DNA of 64,000 bases. Origin: an uncultured Oceanospirillales bacterium. GTDB lineage: Bacteria; Pseudomonadota; Gammaproteobacteria; Xanthomonadales; SZUA-36. A program made the position numbers and the translations under genes. The number at the start of each line of letters is the position of its first letter. Positions within the stretch are counted from its first letter, which is position 1. The stretch spans positions 62,001 to 126,000 of the forward strand of contig CAJXKA010000001.1 of assembly GCA_913055655.1 (NCBI GenBank), in the 5' to 3' direction. The notes beneath the pieces were generated by a model, which saw nothing but the letters and a program-made list of their open reading frames with translations, made no database searches and was not told the origin of the DNA. Of this stretch, positions 22,240 through 32,156 are shown piece after piece.

Positions 22240-24861
22240 CTATGGAGCAGTCTTCGCAGCATTTCGTCGAACTTTGACCGCATTCACGAGTGCTCGAAGA
22301 TCGGCAATATCTCGTTTGAGTTCGTCTGGTGTAGGAGGCGGGTCGTCCTTCGCGGAAGCAGGATCATGTGCTTCAACGACATCGTGGCATCTTTGATTGA
22401 GCCGAAATAATTCGTCCACCTCTGTTTGCTGAAGCCCAACCACTTCCGCCAAGCGCTTTACGTCGATATAGTCTCTGAATCGCTGAACCGTTCCATTGAG
22501 CAAATGGTCTTGGACTACACGCTCAATCGTGGCCCGCAGAAAACTGTACTGTCGGGTAATTTGGCCTGCCAGTTCCTCAGATGGCTCGGCTGGCCACGGC
22601 AATTTTTCAAAGGCTTTTTGAGTCTTTTCCAGTGTATCGATGCGCTCTCCAAAGCTTTTGTGCGCCCACGGCAATCCCGGCGTGACAATCCCTGCACTCA
22701 TCCCCACACGTTCGAGGCTAGTAACTGCTGGCTCGACTAAAGCACGCTTACACTCAGTGCGTAATTGCTCCAGAAACACGACGTCATGTGTGAATACAAT
22801 CACCTGCCGTGTGTTTGATTCCCTCACCATGCGTTTTGCAACTCGCCCTCTTCTCTTATGATCCAGTGAAGAGACCGGGTCATCAAAAACGATTCCGCAC
22901 GAGTGATTCGCCAACGCTAATTCCGCAAAAAACGAACCGAGGGCGATGGCGCGCTGTTCACCTTCGCTCAAAATCTCGTCGATTTTGTTCGTAGTCGGAA
23001 GGTCAAGCAGTAGCTGATGGAGCATCTTCCCCCGGACGCTTCGTTCCTTAAGCTTAGTCTTGATGTGCCCGATGCCCAATGTGTTGAATTCTTCATCAAG
23101 GGCCTTCCGGAGTTCGCCGGTGACTGCCACCGAGGCAAATTCCTTCGATTTGTCAGAAATCGGACGGGTCTTTAGCCCTGGTCGGCACTTTTCGAGTGCA
23201 GCCTTCCTTTTCATCCGCTCAAGCAATTCGATGACCGCCTTTAAGCTATTGGCCAGACTTTGCCTCGCAATGAGTTCGCCCAGTTCCTTCTCAAGCTTAT
23301 TCCGCTTCTCTTCGTCCGCTGCCCTCACCAGCGTCCGAGATGCCGTAAGCCGATGAGCGGCAAGCTGCCGGACTCGTGTCCTCGGCGATTCGACTAAATC
23401 TGGCATATCGTTCCATTCTGAGGTTCCCAAGCAATGGAGCATCAAGCCTCTTCGCGAATCAACCGAAGCTTGGAAATCGGCGATTGTTCGGTGTATCGAG
23501 CCATCCAGCGTCTTTAGTTCATCGCTGAGGGCTTCGTCAGCGGAAATCTGCAGATCAGCCACTTCAATTTTGTTCTTTGCTGTTTCGACCTTCTCGCGAG
23601 CTGCGTCGGCGGCCTTGGCAACATCGTTCTCTATATACTCGTAAAATCGTTTGAGGCGCTGACTCGCGGTTTCCGGCAGGTTTTCTTGACACAAAGGACA
23701 GACCTTTCCCTCGCTATACGCCGGGAACTCCTCGCCCGGATATGCTGCTTCATTAAAGTAGCGCCTCGCGGATTCAAAGAGAAGTTTCCAGGTTTGATCA
23801 CCCGTTCCCGGAAGCAATTCCTCACCAGCACGCAACGCGTCTGACGCCTTCTTTTCGGCGGCCTCTGCGGCATTCCTCTCTTCATCGAGTTTCTGGAGCT
23901 TTTCAACTGCTTTATCGTTTACCCAGACAAGAGGTCTGGACAGTTTTTCTGCGTAGGCCTTCAACCGCATCGCCGAAAGTCGGAATTCTTCGGCCTTGGC
24001 CAGAGGATTGGCTTCCTTAAGAGATGTTTCGAGCTCGGTGATTCGCTTGGTTTCGTCTTCTTTGAGGGTTGCGAGAGAAGTAATCGCATCCGCGTCTGAA
24101 TTGAAGGAAAGAACTTCGATGGCTTTGCCGACTTCTGTATCACCAAGGAGGTGGTCGAATGGGAGCTTGTTGACGTCGATTCCCGAAATTTCCGCTTCGA
24201 GCATTTCCGAGAGTTTCGGAAGAACCTGGTTTGCGAGGTTTTCGAGAATATCGAGACCATAAGGCAGGTAGGCGACATCTTGCTCTGCCGTAATGTATGA
24301 GCGAGCGCACTTTGAATCGAAGACGGAAATTTTGGATAGACGATCTGGTGGTGTCGCGTCGCGTGACCATTCAACTTCTTCGAAAGTACTAGACACTCTT
24401 ACTTCGAATTTCGCTGTCGGTTCCTTTGAGGCAGCCGCGGGATCGTTTGCATTTGGGTGAATCGGCTCAGATTGATCTCTGGCCCGGCAAGCTCTTTTCA
24501 TGACACGTGCATACCCAGACTTACCGGTTCCGTTACCTCCATAGATCACGGTTATTCCGATTTCAGAGAACGTCAGCTCGTGATTATTTGGAATCTGATT
24601 GACGTTATTAAGATCACGCAATGCGACGAGAGTAACAGTCTCTCCGGGAGCGCGTTCAGCTGGAAGATGTTCCTTGGCCAATGGCGCCGCCGCCACGGCA
24701 TTGTCGACCTTTATCCCACTTTCCTTCTTGAGAAGCGTGTAGAGTTCGGAGTAGTCGACTGCCTCCAATCCGTCTTTTTTTTTGAGGAGGCGTCGGCATG
24801 CATCCCGTTGCCATGACGAACGGGACTGAGTCCATTCTAGAATATCATTAAGTAGAGACAT
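22240..24861 (-). CDS. RloC/PrrC-like AAA ATPase with zinc hook, putative phage defence
   Basis: 873 residues of the AAA_13 type. Walker A is YGGNGTGKSGYARV near residue 107. Long coiled-coil regions (rich in Glu, Lys, Ala) flank a zinc hook, CPLC, near 390. The ABC signature LSEGEQRAIALGSFF lies near 633 and Walker B/D-loop GIVFDDPVSSLDHKRRG near 660. The C-terminal 170 residues are helical and may be the effector. RloC and PrrC cleave tRNA when phage or DNA damage is sensed; whether this protein does is inference. It fills a single cassette between two attC-like sites. Confidence 0.85.
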   Translation of the reverse strand: MSLLNDILEWTQSRSSWQRDACRRLLKKKDGLEAVDYSELYTLLKKESGIKVDNAVAAAPLAKEHLPAERAPGETVTLVALRDLNNVNQIPNNHELTFSEIGITVIYGGNGTGKSGYARVMKRACRARDQSEPIHPNANDPAAASKEPTAKFEVRVSSTFEEVEWSRDATPPDRLSKISVFDSKCARSYITAEQDVAYLPYGLDILENLANQVLPKLSEMLEAEISGIDVNKLPFDHLLGDTEVGKAIEVLSFNSDADAITSLATLKEDETKRITELETSLKEANPLAKAEEFRLSAMRLKAYAEKLSRPLVWVNDKAVEKLQKLDEERNAAEAAEKKASDALRAGEELLPGTGDQTWKLLFESARRYFNEAAYPGEEFPAYSEGKVCPLCQENLPETASQRLKRFYEYIENDVAKAADAAREKVETAKNKIEVADLQISADEALSDELKTLDGSIHRTIADFQASVDSRRGLMLHCLGTSEWNDMPDLVESPRTRVRQLAAHRLTASRTLVRAADEEKRNKLEKELGELIARQSLANSLKAVIELLERMKRKAALEKCRPGLKTRPISDKSKEFASVAVTGELRKALDEEFNTLGIGHIKTKLKERSVRGKMLHQLLLDLPTTNKIDEILSEGEQRAIALGSFFAELALANHSCGIVFDDPVSSLDHKRRGRVAKRMVRESNTRQVIVFTHDVVFLEQLRTECKRALVEPAVTSLERVGMSAGIVTPGLPWAHKSFGERIDTLEKTQKAFEKLPWPAEPSEELAGQITRQYSFLRATIERVVQDHLLNGTVQRFRDYIDVKRLAEVVGLQQTEVDELFRLNQRCHDVVEAHDPASAKDDPPPTPDELKRDIADLRALVNAVKVRRNAAKTAP

Positions 24862-24906
24862 TCAGTTCACTGCGTCGTGGCAATACATTTCGTAGCTTAC
24901 TTCCTT

Positions 24907-24994
24907 ACGAAACGCCTGCCTTCAGCCGACCGCTTGGAGCGAATGACCGAAGGGAAGTAGCGGAAAGCAGGTCGGCCTCAAGGCTTTGTTGGGC
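24907..24994 (-). other. attC-like site 3 (after the FRG cassette)
   Basis: On the minus strand GCCCAAC opens the site, followed by a stem arm GCCTTGAGGCCGACC that pairs with GGTCGGCTGAAGGC near the other end, leaving one or two unpaired bases as attC sites do. The site closes at GCGTTTCG, where the core triplet GTT is kept. Length is 88 bp. Confidence 0.7.
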
Positions 24995-25006
24995 TCCCAT
25001 CTTCGA

Positions 25007-25954
25007 TCAGCAACTTTTCAGCCATGGCGTTCCGGAATTAGCAAAGCCAGAATAATCTGGATAAATGGTTGAGTGCTTGTATCCAAACATTTTTTCAAGC
25101 CTGTTCCTTATTTCTGCTTTCGCGGTATGTTTGATCCGGAATGTAAACAACCCTCCAGAGCGGACGGCCCCCCTGACTGGATTGAACGCATGCGGTCGAA
25201 TTGCTAAACAGCATGCTTGTCTACCCTCAGCAATAGGCCACCAACCATCACGGTAATTTGGAGAGCGGGGAAACTGAAACCGATTTCCATCCGGCCTAGT
25301 GGCGACTGGTACTCCCCCGAATAAAAAACCTCCATTCTGGGCAAAAATTCTCGAATCAATGGAGCTAGGTTTCCATGCAAGTACCGATGTACTCCATTCT
25401 CTAGGGTCAATAGGCGCTTGATGGTCTTCTTTCCATGGGCGACTCAAGTCATCTTCCCAATTACGGTAGTTGATATTTTCGTTTATGAGTCGATTTGTAA
25501 CATCAATTGCAAACAATCTTGCATCAGTATTTTCGAAGGCCGGTTTGGCGTTGCTCCATTTTTGCTCGATCGCAAACCAGACGCCTACCCAAGCGTTAAA
25601 CGTAATATCAATTAGGCGGGTTGGCGCCCCGTAGTGTTGGAGCATTGCCAGTTGACGCAATACAGATAGACGTCCTTGGTTTGGTGGGTTGTGTAAACCC
25701 CAGCGGTTAAGCTCAATTAGAATTCTCAACTCCTCGCCAGCAAGATGTCGTTCTTGAGGGGTAGTTGCCGAACTCAGGCTTAAACGACGATATAGTGAGC
25801 TGTGTAGCGACCAATCAGCATCAACTTGGCCACGCCACGCAAATTGCAAATCTTCGGCAACTGCTTTCTCCATAACGTTTTCCACAACGTCAACGAGTTC
25901 GGAAAATGAACCGATCTCGACTTCAAAAGGTTGCCAGAACGCGGATGCGCTCAT
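25007..25954 (-). CDS. FRG-domain protein
   Basis: 315 residues from the ATG at 25954 (a TTG start at 25966 would run into the attC site). The FRG domain shows FAWRGQ near residue 40 (F-x-R-G), then RQLAMLQHYGAPTRLIDITF near residue 105 and WVGVWFAIE. The C-terminal part ends with a Tyr-rich segment. FRG proteins recur in bacterial defence islands and accessory cassettes; the biochemical role is unknown. It has the AT-rich composition of this region. Confidence 0.83.
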   Translation of the reverse strand: MSASAFWQPFEVEIGSFSELVDVVENVMEKAVAEDLQFAWRGQVDADWSLHSSLYRRLSLSSATTPQERHLAGEELRILIELNRWGLHNPPNQGRLSVLRQLAMLQHYGAPTRLIDITFNAWVGVWFAIEQKWSNAKPAFENTDARLFAIDVTNRLINENINYRNWEDDLSRPWKEDHQAPIDPREWSTSVLAWKPSSIDSRIFAQNGGFLFGGVPVATRPDGNRFQFPRSPNYRDGWWPIAEGRQACCLAIRPHAFNPVRGAVRSGGLFTFRIKHTAKAEIRNRLEKMFGYKHSTIYPDYSGFANSGTPWLKSC

Positions 25955-25960
25955 TTTGGG

Positions 25961-26059
25961 GCCCAACGCTTGAGTTCAGTGGCGTTTGAGGCGACGACTG
26001 TTTTTGCGACAGCAAAAATGGTCGGTGGGTCAAACGTCCTCTGCGACAATTTGTTATGC
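25961..26059 (-). other. attC-like site 2 (after the DUF4145 cassette)
   Basis: On the minus strand the site runs from GCATAAC to GTTGGGC (a perfect GTTRRRY core), 99 bp. A central hairpin, TTTTTGC-TGTC-GCAAAAA, is present. Most of it aligns with site 1 at 26.8 kb (same GGAC.TTTGACCC.CC block, same hairpin, same GCCTCA block), as expected for attC sites of one array. The stop codon of the DUF4145 gene is inside its first bases. Confidence 0.85.
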
Positions 26060-26713
26060 ATCAGTTTTTCCGCCCTTCCGCTCGCGATATTCATTAATTT
26101 CCTTGGGCAATGAATACGAGTACCGGAGAAAGAAATCAAGAAACTTTACGATATCACCCGCATCTCTTGGGTCGGTTGGCGGTTGACCCGGTCTCGGGTG
26201 GGCAGAATCGTTGCCAAGCTCTCTAACGTTGTGCGCCCACTCCTTCATGATTGTGGGGAGGATTCCGCGTTCCGCGAGGTTGTCGATTTCTGCCTTTAGA
26301 TTATTTCCTTTCGCTTCAAAATCGCGAAGTGCTAGTTGGAGCGCGCTTCTCGCCATCACAGCCGCAGCGTCCCAGCTTTCGTCTTGGATATTTTTCTTTG
26401 CCTGTAGCCAATAGCGACCGATGGCCTCCGGCCAGTGTTCCGGCGCTCTGGATATTTTCAGAGGCCATGGCTGAACTCTGAGATCGTGCATGCGGTCGCC
26501 AGCCGACCAAAACACCTGTACGAAGGATGCGCAGTTTCCACACTTGAGCGTGTCGAAATTAAGCACCTTCCGTCCATTCGGCTTTTTCTTTTCCGCATGG
26601 AACTCGGTGGCGAAATTCCCGCGTTCGCCGCAAAAGGGGCAATCAATATCGTAGAGCGCAAGTTCCTGGCCCATGTGCCCGGACCACTCGGCTAAGTTCC
26701 ACCAGCTATCCAA
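26054..26713 (-). CDS. DUF4145-domain protein with N-terminal zinc knuckle
   Basis: 219 residues from a TTG start, or 206 from the ATG at 26674; the true start is uncertain. Two Cys pairs (CPFC and CGNC) near the N-terminus should bind zinc. The C-terminal half is the helical DUF4145 domain with AAVMARSALQLALRDFEAKG and VRELGNDSAHPRPG, which resembles HEPN domains. DUF4145 is found in restriction and defence proteins. It stands alone between attC-like sites. Confidence 0.82.
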   Translation of the reverse strand: MDSWWNLAEWSGHMGQELALYDIDCPFCGERGNFATEFHAEKKKPNGRKVLNFDTLKCGNCASFVQVFWSAGDRMHDLRVQPWPLKISRAPEHWPEAIGRYWLQAKKNIQDESWDAAAVMARSALQLALRDFEAKGNNLKAEIDNLAERGILPTIMKEWAHNVRELGNDSAHPRPGQPPTDPRDAGDIVKFLDFFLRYSYSLPKEINEYRERKGGKTDA

Positions 26714-26739
26714 GAGTCACCACCAACGTCGCACCTGGT

Positions 26740-26838
26740 ACCAAACGGTTGAGTTGAGCGGCATATGAGGCGATGCCTGTTTTTGCGGAAGCAAAAATGG
26801 GTGGCGGGTCAAATGTCCGCTGCAACGAATTGTTAGCT
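26740..26838 (-). other. attC-like site 1 (after the cyclase-like cassette)
   Basis: On the minus strand the site opens with AGCTAAC and closes with GTTTGGT. The arms pair (AAC...TTGCAGCGG with CCGCTCAACTCAACCGTT) and the centre holds TTTTTGC-TTCC-GCAAAAA. It closely resembles site 2. Length is 99 bp. Confidence 0.82.
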
Positions 26839-26868
26839 GTCAGTATGATGGGGCTTGAAAGCAGCCGA

Positions 26869-27609
26869 TTACTTTCCATCTTGCTCTGATGCCTTGAGAG
26901 CGCTGATTCGCCTTGTAACCTCACGGAAATATCGCCGGGAGTTTGCATACTTTCCCTGTGTACCAAAGGGTATTCGCTGGCGACTCAGAAGCCTAGTGAA
27001 ATACTCACTCGGCTCAAACGACTTCGGGCCTTGGTGAAAGCGCCCAGGCCACGACACGGTATAGAGTTCAACAACCTCGCCACCCTTAATTGGAACGGGA
27101 TAGAGCGTCATATACATCGGGTCGTCTAGGAGTTCCTTATTAATCTCATGTTCAAGGACGTCAATTGTGTGAGGAGTCCCAATCAATCCAAACCAATCAG
27201 CTTTTTCATACCAACTAGCAGCGTCGGTAATCGCCTCTCCCATGACAGTGTTGCTTTCAGAGTCTGCGATGTAGTCACCTATGGAGAAAGCACCCCTGAA
27301 GAAAATCCCTTTTTCCATGGCATGAAACATGTAGTTCTGAAACAGTATTAATGCGGAAAATATCGTGAGGTTTGTGTTGCTGGATTCTGGCACTTCGACC
27401 AAAATTATTGCCGTATCTCCAAAGGTAAATGTAGTTGCCGACACGTCCGTTTCTGCCAACTGGGTCAGCTCCTGACCCTGGCCTGCAATTAGCTCACAGA
27501 GTTCTTTGCGCATAGACAGAAATTCTTGGATTTTTTGGTCATCGAATTCAGATGCTCCCAACGCATCCAGAATCGCTACAACCCCGTACTTTTTCTCCAT
27601 CAGATCCAC
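26869..27609 (-). CDS. class III nucleotide-cyclase-like protein, unknown function
   Basis: 246 residues from the GTG at 27609, which has AGGAGG at good spacing. Cyclase-like elements appear in order: VAILDALGAS near residue 10 (first metal Asp position), TTFTFGDTAIILVE near 60 (second, GD), FFRGAFSIGDYIAD near 105 and VMGEAITDAASWYEKAD near 122. This order matches class III cyclases (FxDxxG, GDxxI, RxGxxxG, GxxVNxAxxxE). Whether it makes a cyclic nucleotide is not known; Pycsar-type defence is one option. It is the first cassette of the array. Confidence 0.65.
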   Translation of the reverse strand: MDLMEKKYGVVAILDALGASEFDDQKIQEFLSMRKELCELIAGQGQELTQLAETDVSATTFTFGDTAIILVEVPESSNTNLTIFSALILFQNYMFHAMEKGIFFRGAFSIGDYIADSESNTVMGEAITDAASWYEKADWFGLIGTPHTIDVLEHEINKELLDDPMYMTLYPVPIKGGEVVELYTVSWPGRFHQGPKSFEPSEYFTRLLSRQRIPFGTQGKYANSRRYFREVTRRISALKASEQDGK

Positions 27610-27631
27610 TAATTGCCCCTCCTCGACTGAC

Positions 27632-27638
27632 AGCTAAC
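27632..27638 (-). other. cassette boundary core (GTTAGCT)
   Basis: The minus strand reads GTTAGCTG just upstream of the cyclase-like gene, the same bases (inverted) that open attC-like site 1. It marks where the array begins on its 5' side. No integrase gene and no recognisable attI or attC arm structure lies in 27639-27736. Confidence 0.5.
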
Positions 27639-27736
27639 TGTATAAGTGATGAGCAGGAGCTCAATTAATTAATGGGTTCCGCAACTTAACGGGTTCCAGT
27701 TATAAACAACGCGACCGAGCAACAAACCATTTCAAA

Positions 27737-29689
<1,953 letters not shown>

Positions 29690-29695
29690 GCGGTT

Positions 29696-30634
29696 TTAGC
29701 CCAGTTGTTGTTCGAGTTCTGGCAGGACGGTGAACAGGTCGGCGACGAGACCAATATCGGCGATCTCGAAGATCGGCGCGTCGGCGTCCTTGTTGACGGC
29801 GACGATGGTGCCGGCGTCCTTGATGCCGGTGATGTGCTGGATGGCGCCGGAAATACCAAACGCCATGTACAGCTCGGGGGCGATGATCTTGCCGGTCTGG
29901 CCCACCTGCATGTCGTTGGGCACGTAGCCGGCGTCGACGGCAGCGCGGCTGGCGCCGACGCCCGCTTTCAGCTTGTCGGCCACGGTGTAAAGCTGCTCGA
30001 AGTTCTCGGCGCTGCCGAAGGCGCGACCGCCGGACAGCACGATCCTGGCCGTCTGCAGGTCCGGGCGGTCGCCGCCGCCGGATTCCAGGCCCACGTATCT
30101 TGTGTGGCCGGCGTCTTCGCTGGCGGCGGGGCGCTCGTTGACGGTGGCGCTGCCGCCTTCTTTAGCTGCGGGCCAGCTGGCGGTGCGGGCGGTGGCGACG
30201 ACGGTGTCGCCGTCCGGAACGCTCACTTCGGCGATGGCGTTGCCGGCGTAGACGGGGCGCTTGAAGCTGCGCTCGCCGTCGACGGCGGCGATGTCGCTGA
30301 CCATGTTCACGCCCAGCAGGGCGGCGGCGCGGGGCAGTACGTCCTTGCCGAAGGTGGAGCTGGGGGCCAGCACGTGGCTGTAGCCGTCGGCGGCGGCCGC
30401 GATCTCGGCGGCCCAGTTGGCGGCCAGCGGCGCGGCCAGGTGGGCGGCGCTGGTGGCGTGCACGGTGGTGACGCCGTCGATGGCGGCGGCCTGGGTGGCC
30501 ACTTCCGTGATGTCCTCGCCCAGGACCAGGATGTCGATGTCGCCACCGATGGCCTGGGCGCAGCTGACGGCCTTCGCGGTGCCGGGGTTCAGGGTGTCGC
30601 CGTCGTGTTCGGCGATGATCAGGATTTTGCTCAT
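29696..30634 (-). CDS. etfA: electron transfer flavoprotein, alpha subunit
   Basis: 312 residues. N-terminal domain begins [19 protein letters not shown]. The C-terminal FAD domain shows [20 protein letters not shown] near residue 200, [20 protein letters not shown] near 245, [11 protein letters not shown] and [18 protein letters not shown]. With EtfB it accepts electrons from acyl-CoA dehydrogenases and passes them to ETF-QO at the membrane. It lies 10 nt after etfB. Confidence 0.96.
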   Translation of the reverse strand: MSKILIIAEHDGDTLNPGTAKAVSCAQAIGGDIDILVLGEDITEVATQAAAIDGVTTVHATSAAHLAAPLAANWAAEIAAAADGYSHVLAPSSTFGKDVLPRAAALLGVNMVSDIAAVDGERSFKRPVYAGNAIAEVSVPDGDTVVATARTASWPAAKEGGSATVNERPAASEDAGHTRYVGLESGGGDRPDLQTARIVLSGGRAFGSAENFEQLYTVADKLKAGVGASRAAVDAGYVPNDMQVGQTGKIIAPELYMAFGISGAIQHITGIKDAGTIVAVNKDADAPIFEIADIGLVADLFTVLPELEQQLG

Positions 30635-30644
30635 GTCCGGCTCC

Positions 30645-31391
<747 letters not shown>

Positions 31392-31410
31392 GTTCTGTTG
31401 GAGCCTTTGA

Positions 31411-31454
31411 GTGAGTAGTGAGTAGTGAGTAGTGAGTGGTGAGTAGTGAGTAGT
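31411..31454 (+). repeat. heptamer tandem repeat (GTGAGTA)n
   Basis: About six copies of GTGAGTA, one with a final G, in the gap upstream of etfB. The reverse-complement unit is repeated at 32.13 kb, so the two blocks face each other across a 0.7 kb segment. Confidence 0.85.
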
Positions 31455-31478
31455 TTAGTGGGTTGTGGGGGTGGCGCG

Positions 31479-31676
31479 TTACTGTGGCGCTGGTCCTGGT
31501 TTGACCGGCTTAAGGGCGAGTAGGAGCAGGGCGAGCAGGTTCACGAAGGGGATGAAGCCCAGGAGGAACCAGGCGGGGCGGCTGAGGCCCCGGCTCGCGG
31601 CCATCGATTGCATGATGATGCCCATCAGCACGCAGGGTGCCAGTACCAGCAGTATCAGGGTGTAGTTTGCGCTCAT
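31479..31676 (-). CDS. small two-helix membrane protein
   Basis: 65 residues from MSANYTLILL. Two hydrophobic segments (about 4-24 and 37-54) are joined by a loop SMAASRGLSRPAWF, reminiscent of small phospholipase-D-nuclease-like or DUF805-like membrane pieces, but I cannot assign a family. It sits inside the repeat-bordered insert between etfB and the ETF-QO gene. Confidence 0.55.
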   Translation of the reverse strand: MSANYTLILLVLAPCVLMGIIMQSMAASRGLSRPAWFLLGFIPFVNLLALLLLALKPVKPGPAPQ

Positions 31677-31693
31677 CTGACCAACGTACTTGT

Positions 31694-31891
31694 TTAACTT
31701 TGGAGGGGCGGGATGTTGTTCTCCCGGCACACTTCATTGAAGACTTGCAGTGAACGCAGAAACTCGCGGCGTAACGCTTTTGGGGAGTTGCCGTAGAAAT
31801 CGGCGCTACCGTTCAGTCCAAGAATTTCGCCCCGGAACTGCTCCAGCTCGGGGTCGTATTCGACTTCGGCTATGAACCCGTTGAGTTTCAT
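31694..31891 (-). CDS. HicB-like antitoxin-family protein
   Basis: 65 residues from MKLNGFIAEVEY. The pattern EYDPELEQFRGEILGLNGSA then FYGNSPKALRREFLRSLQVF is that of the HicB-like family (often annotated 'HicB, pilus biogenesis'), which has the YDxExxxFxGxxxGLxxxxxFxG form. No HicA with a GSH motif is next to it. It follows a short charged protein by 23 nt and may be its partner. Confidence 0.75.
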   Translation of the reverse strand: MKLNGFIAEVEYDPELEQFRGEILGLNGSADFYGNSPKALRREFLRSLQVFNEVCRENNIPPLQS

Positions 31892-31914
31892 CTCATTCAC
31901 GGCTGAACCTGTAA

Positions 31915-32109
31915 CTAAGCGTTTTTGTAGCGGTTGTGATCGGCGATTGCCTCTTTCGCCAGGAAATCCAACTTGCCGCTTAACGCGTCGGTTTCGATCT
32001 GGTTGTCCCAACACCGGCCATCATGCTGTGCCAAGCAAGAATAAAGTTCTTTCATTTCCTGGCGGGGACGCGCATCTTCGGTCGCTTCATCTTCATCGAT
32101 ATTTCGCAT
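31915..32109 (-). CDS. short charged protein, possible toxin-antitoxin partner
   Basis: 64 residues: an acidic N-terminus (MRNIDEDEATEDARPRQEMK), two Cys, and a C-terminus GKLDFLAKEAIADHNRYKN. The ending LDxLAxEAxxDxxxG is common in antitoxins. I cannot name the family. It precedes the HicB-like gene. Confidence 0.45.
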   Translation of the reverse strand: MRNIDEDEATEDARPRQEMKELYSCLAQHDGRCWDNQIETDALSGKLDFLAKEAIADHNRYKNA

Positions 32110-32129
32110 AGAACTATTCTACTTATTAC

Positions 32130-32156
32130 CACTCACCACTCACCACTCACCACTCA
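32130..32156 (+). repeat. heptamer tandem repeat (ACTCACC)n, inverse of the 31.4 kb block
   Basis: Four units of ACTCACC, the last one incomplete, at the 3' end of the ETF-QO gene; the last bases are inside its stop codon region. Read on the other strand the unit is GGTGAGT, the same motif as at 31.4 kb. Confidence 0.8.

Noticed and set aside
27639-27736. Possible attI or integrase remnant upstream of the first cassette
   Set aside because: There is no coding sequence, no inverted arms and no tyrosine-recombinase motif. Two GGAACCC words are present but do not form an attC or attI structure.
31411-31454. CRISPR-like or IS end repeats
   Set aside because: Perfect short tandem units without spacers, target duplications or transposase.
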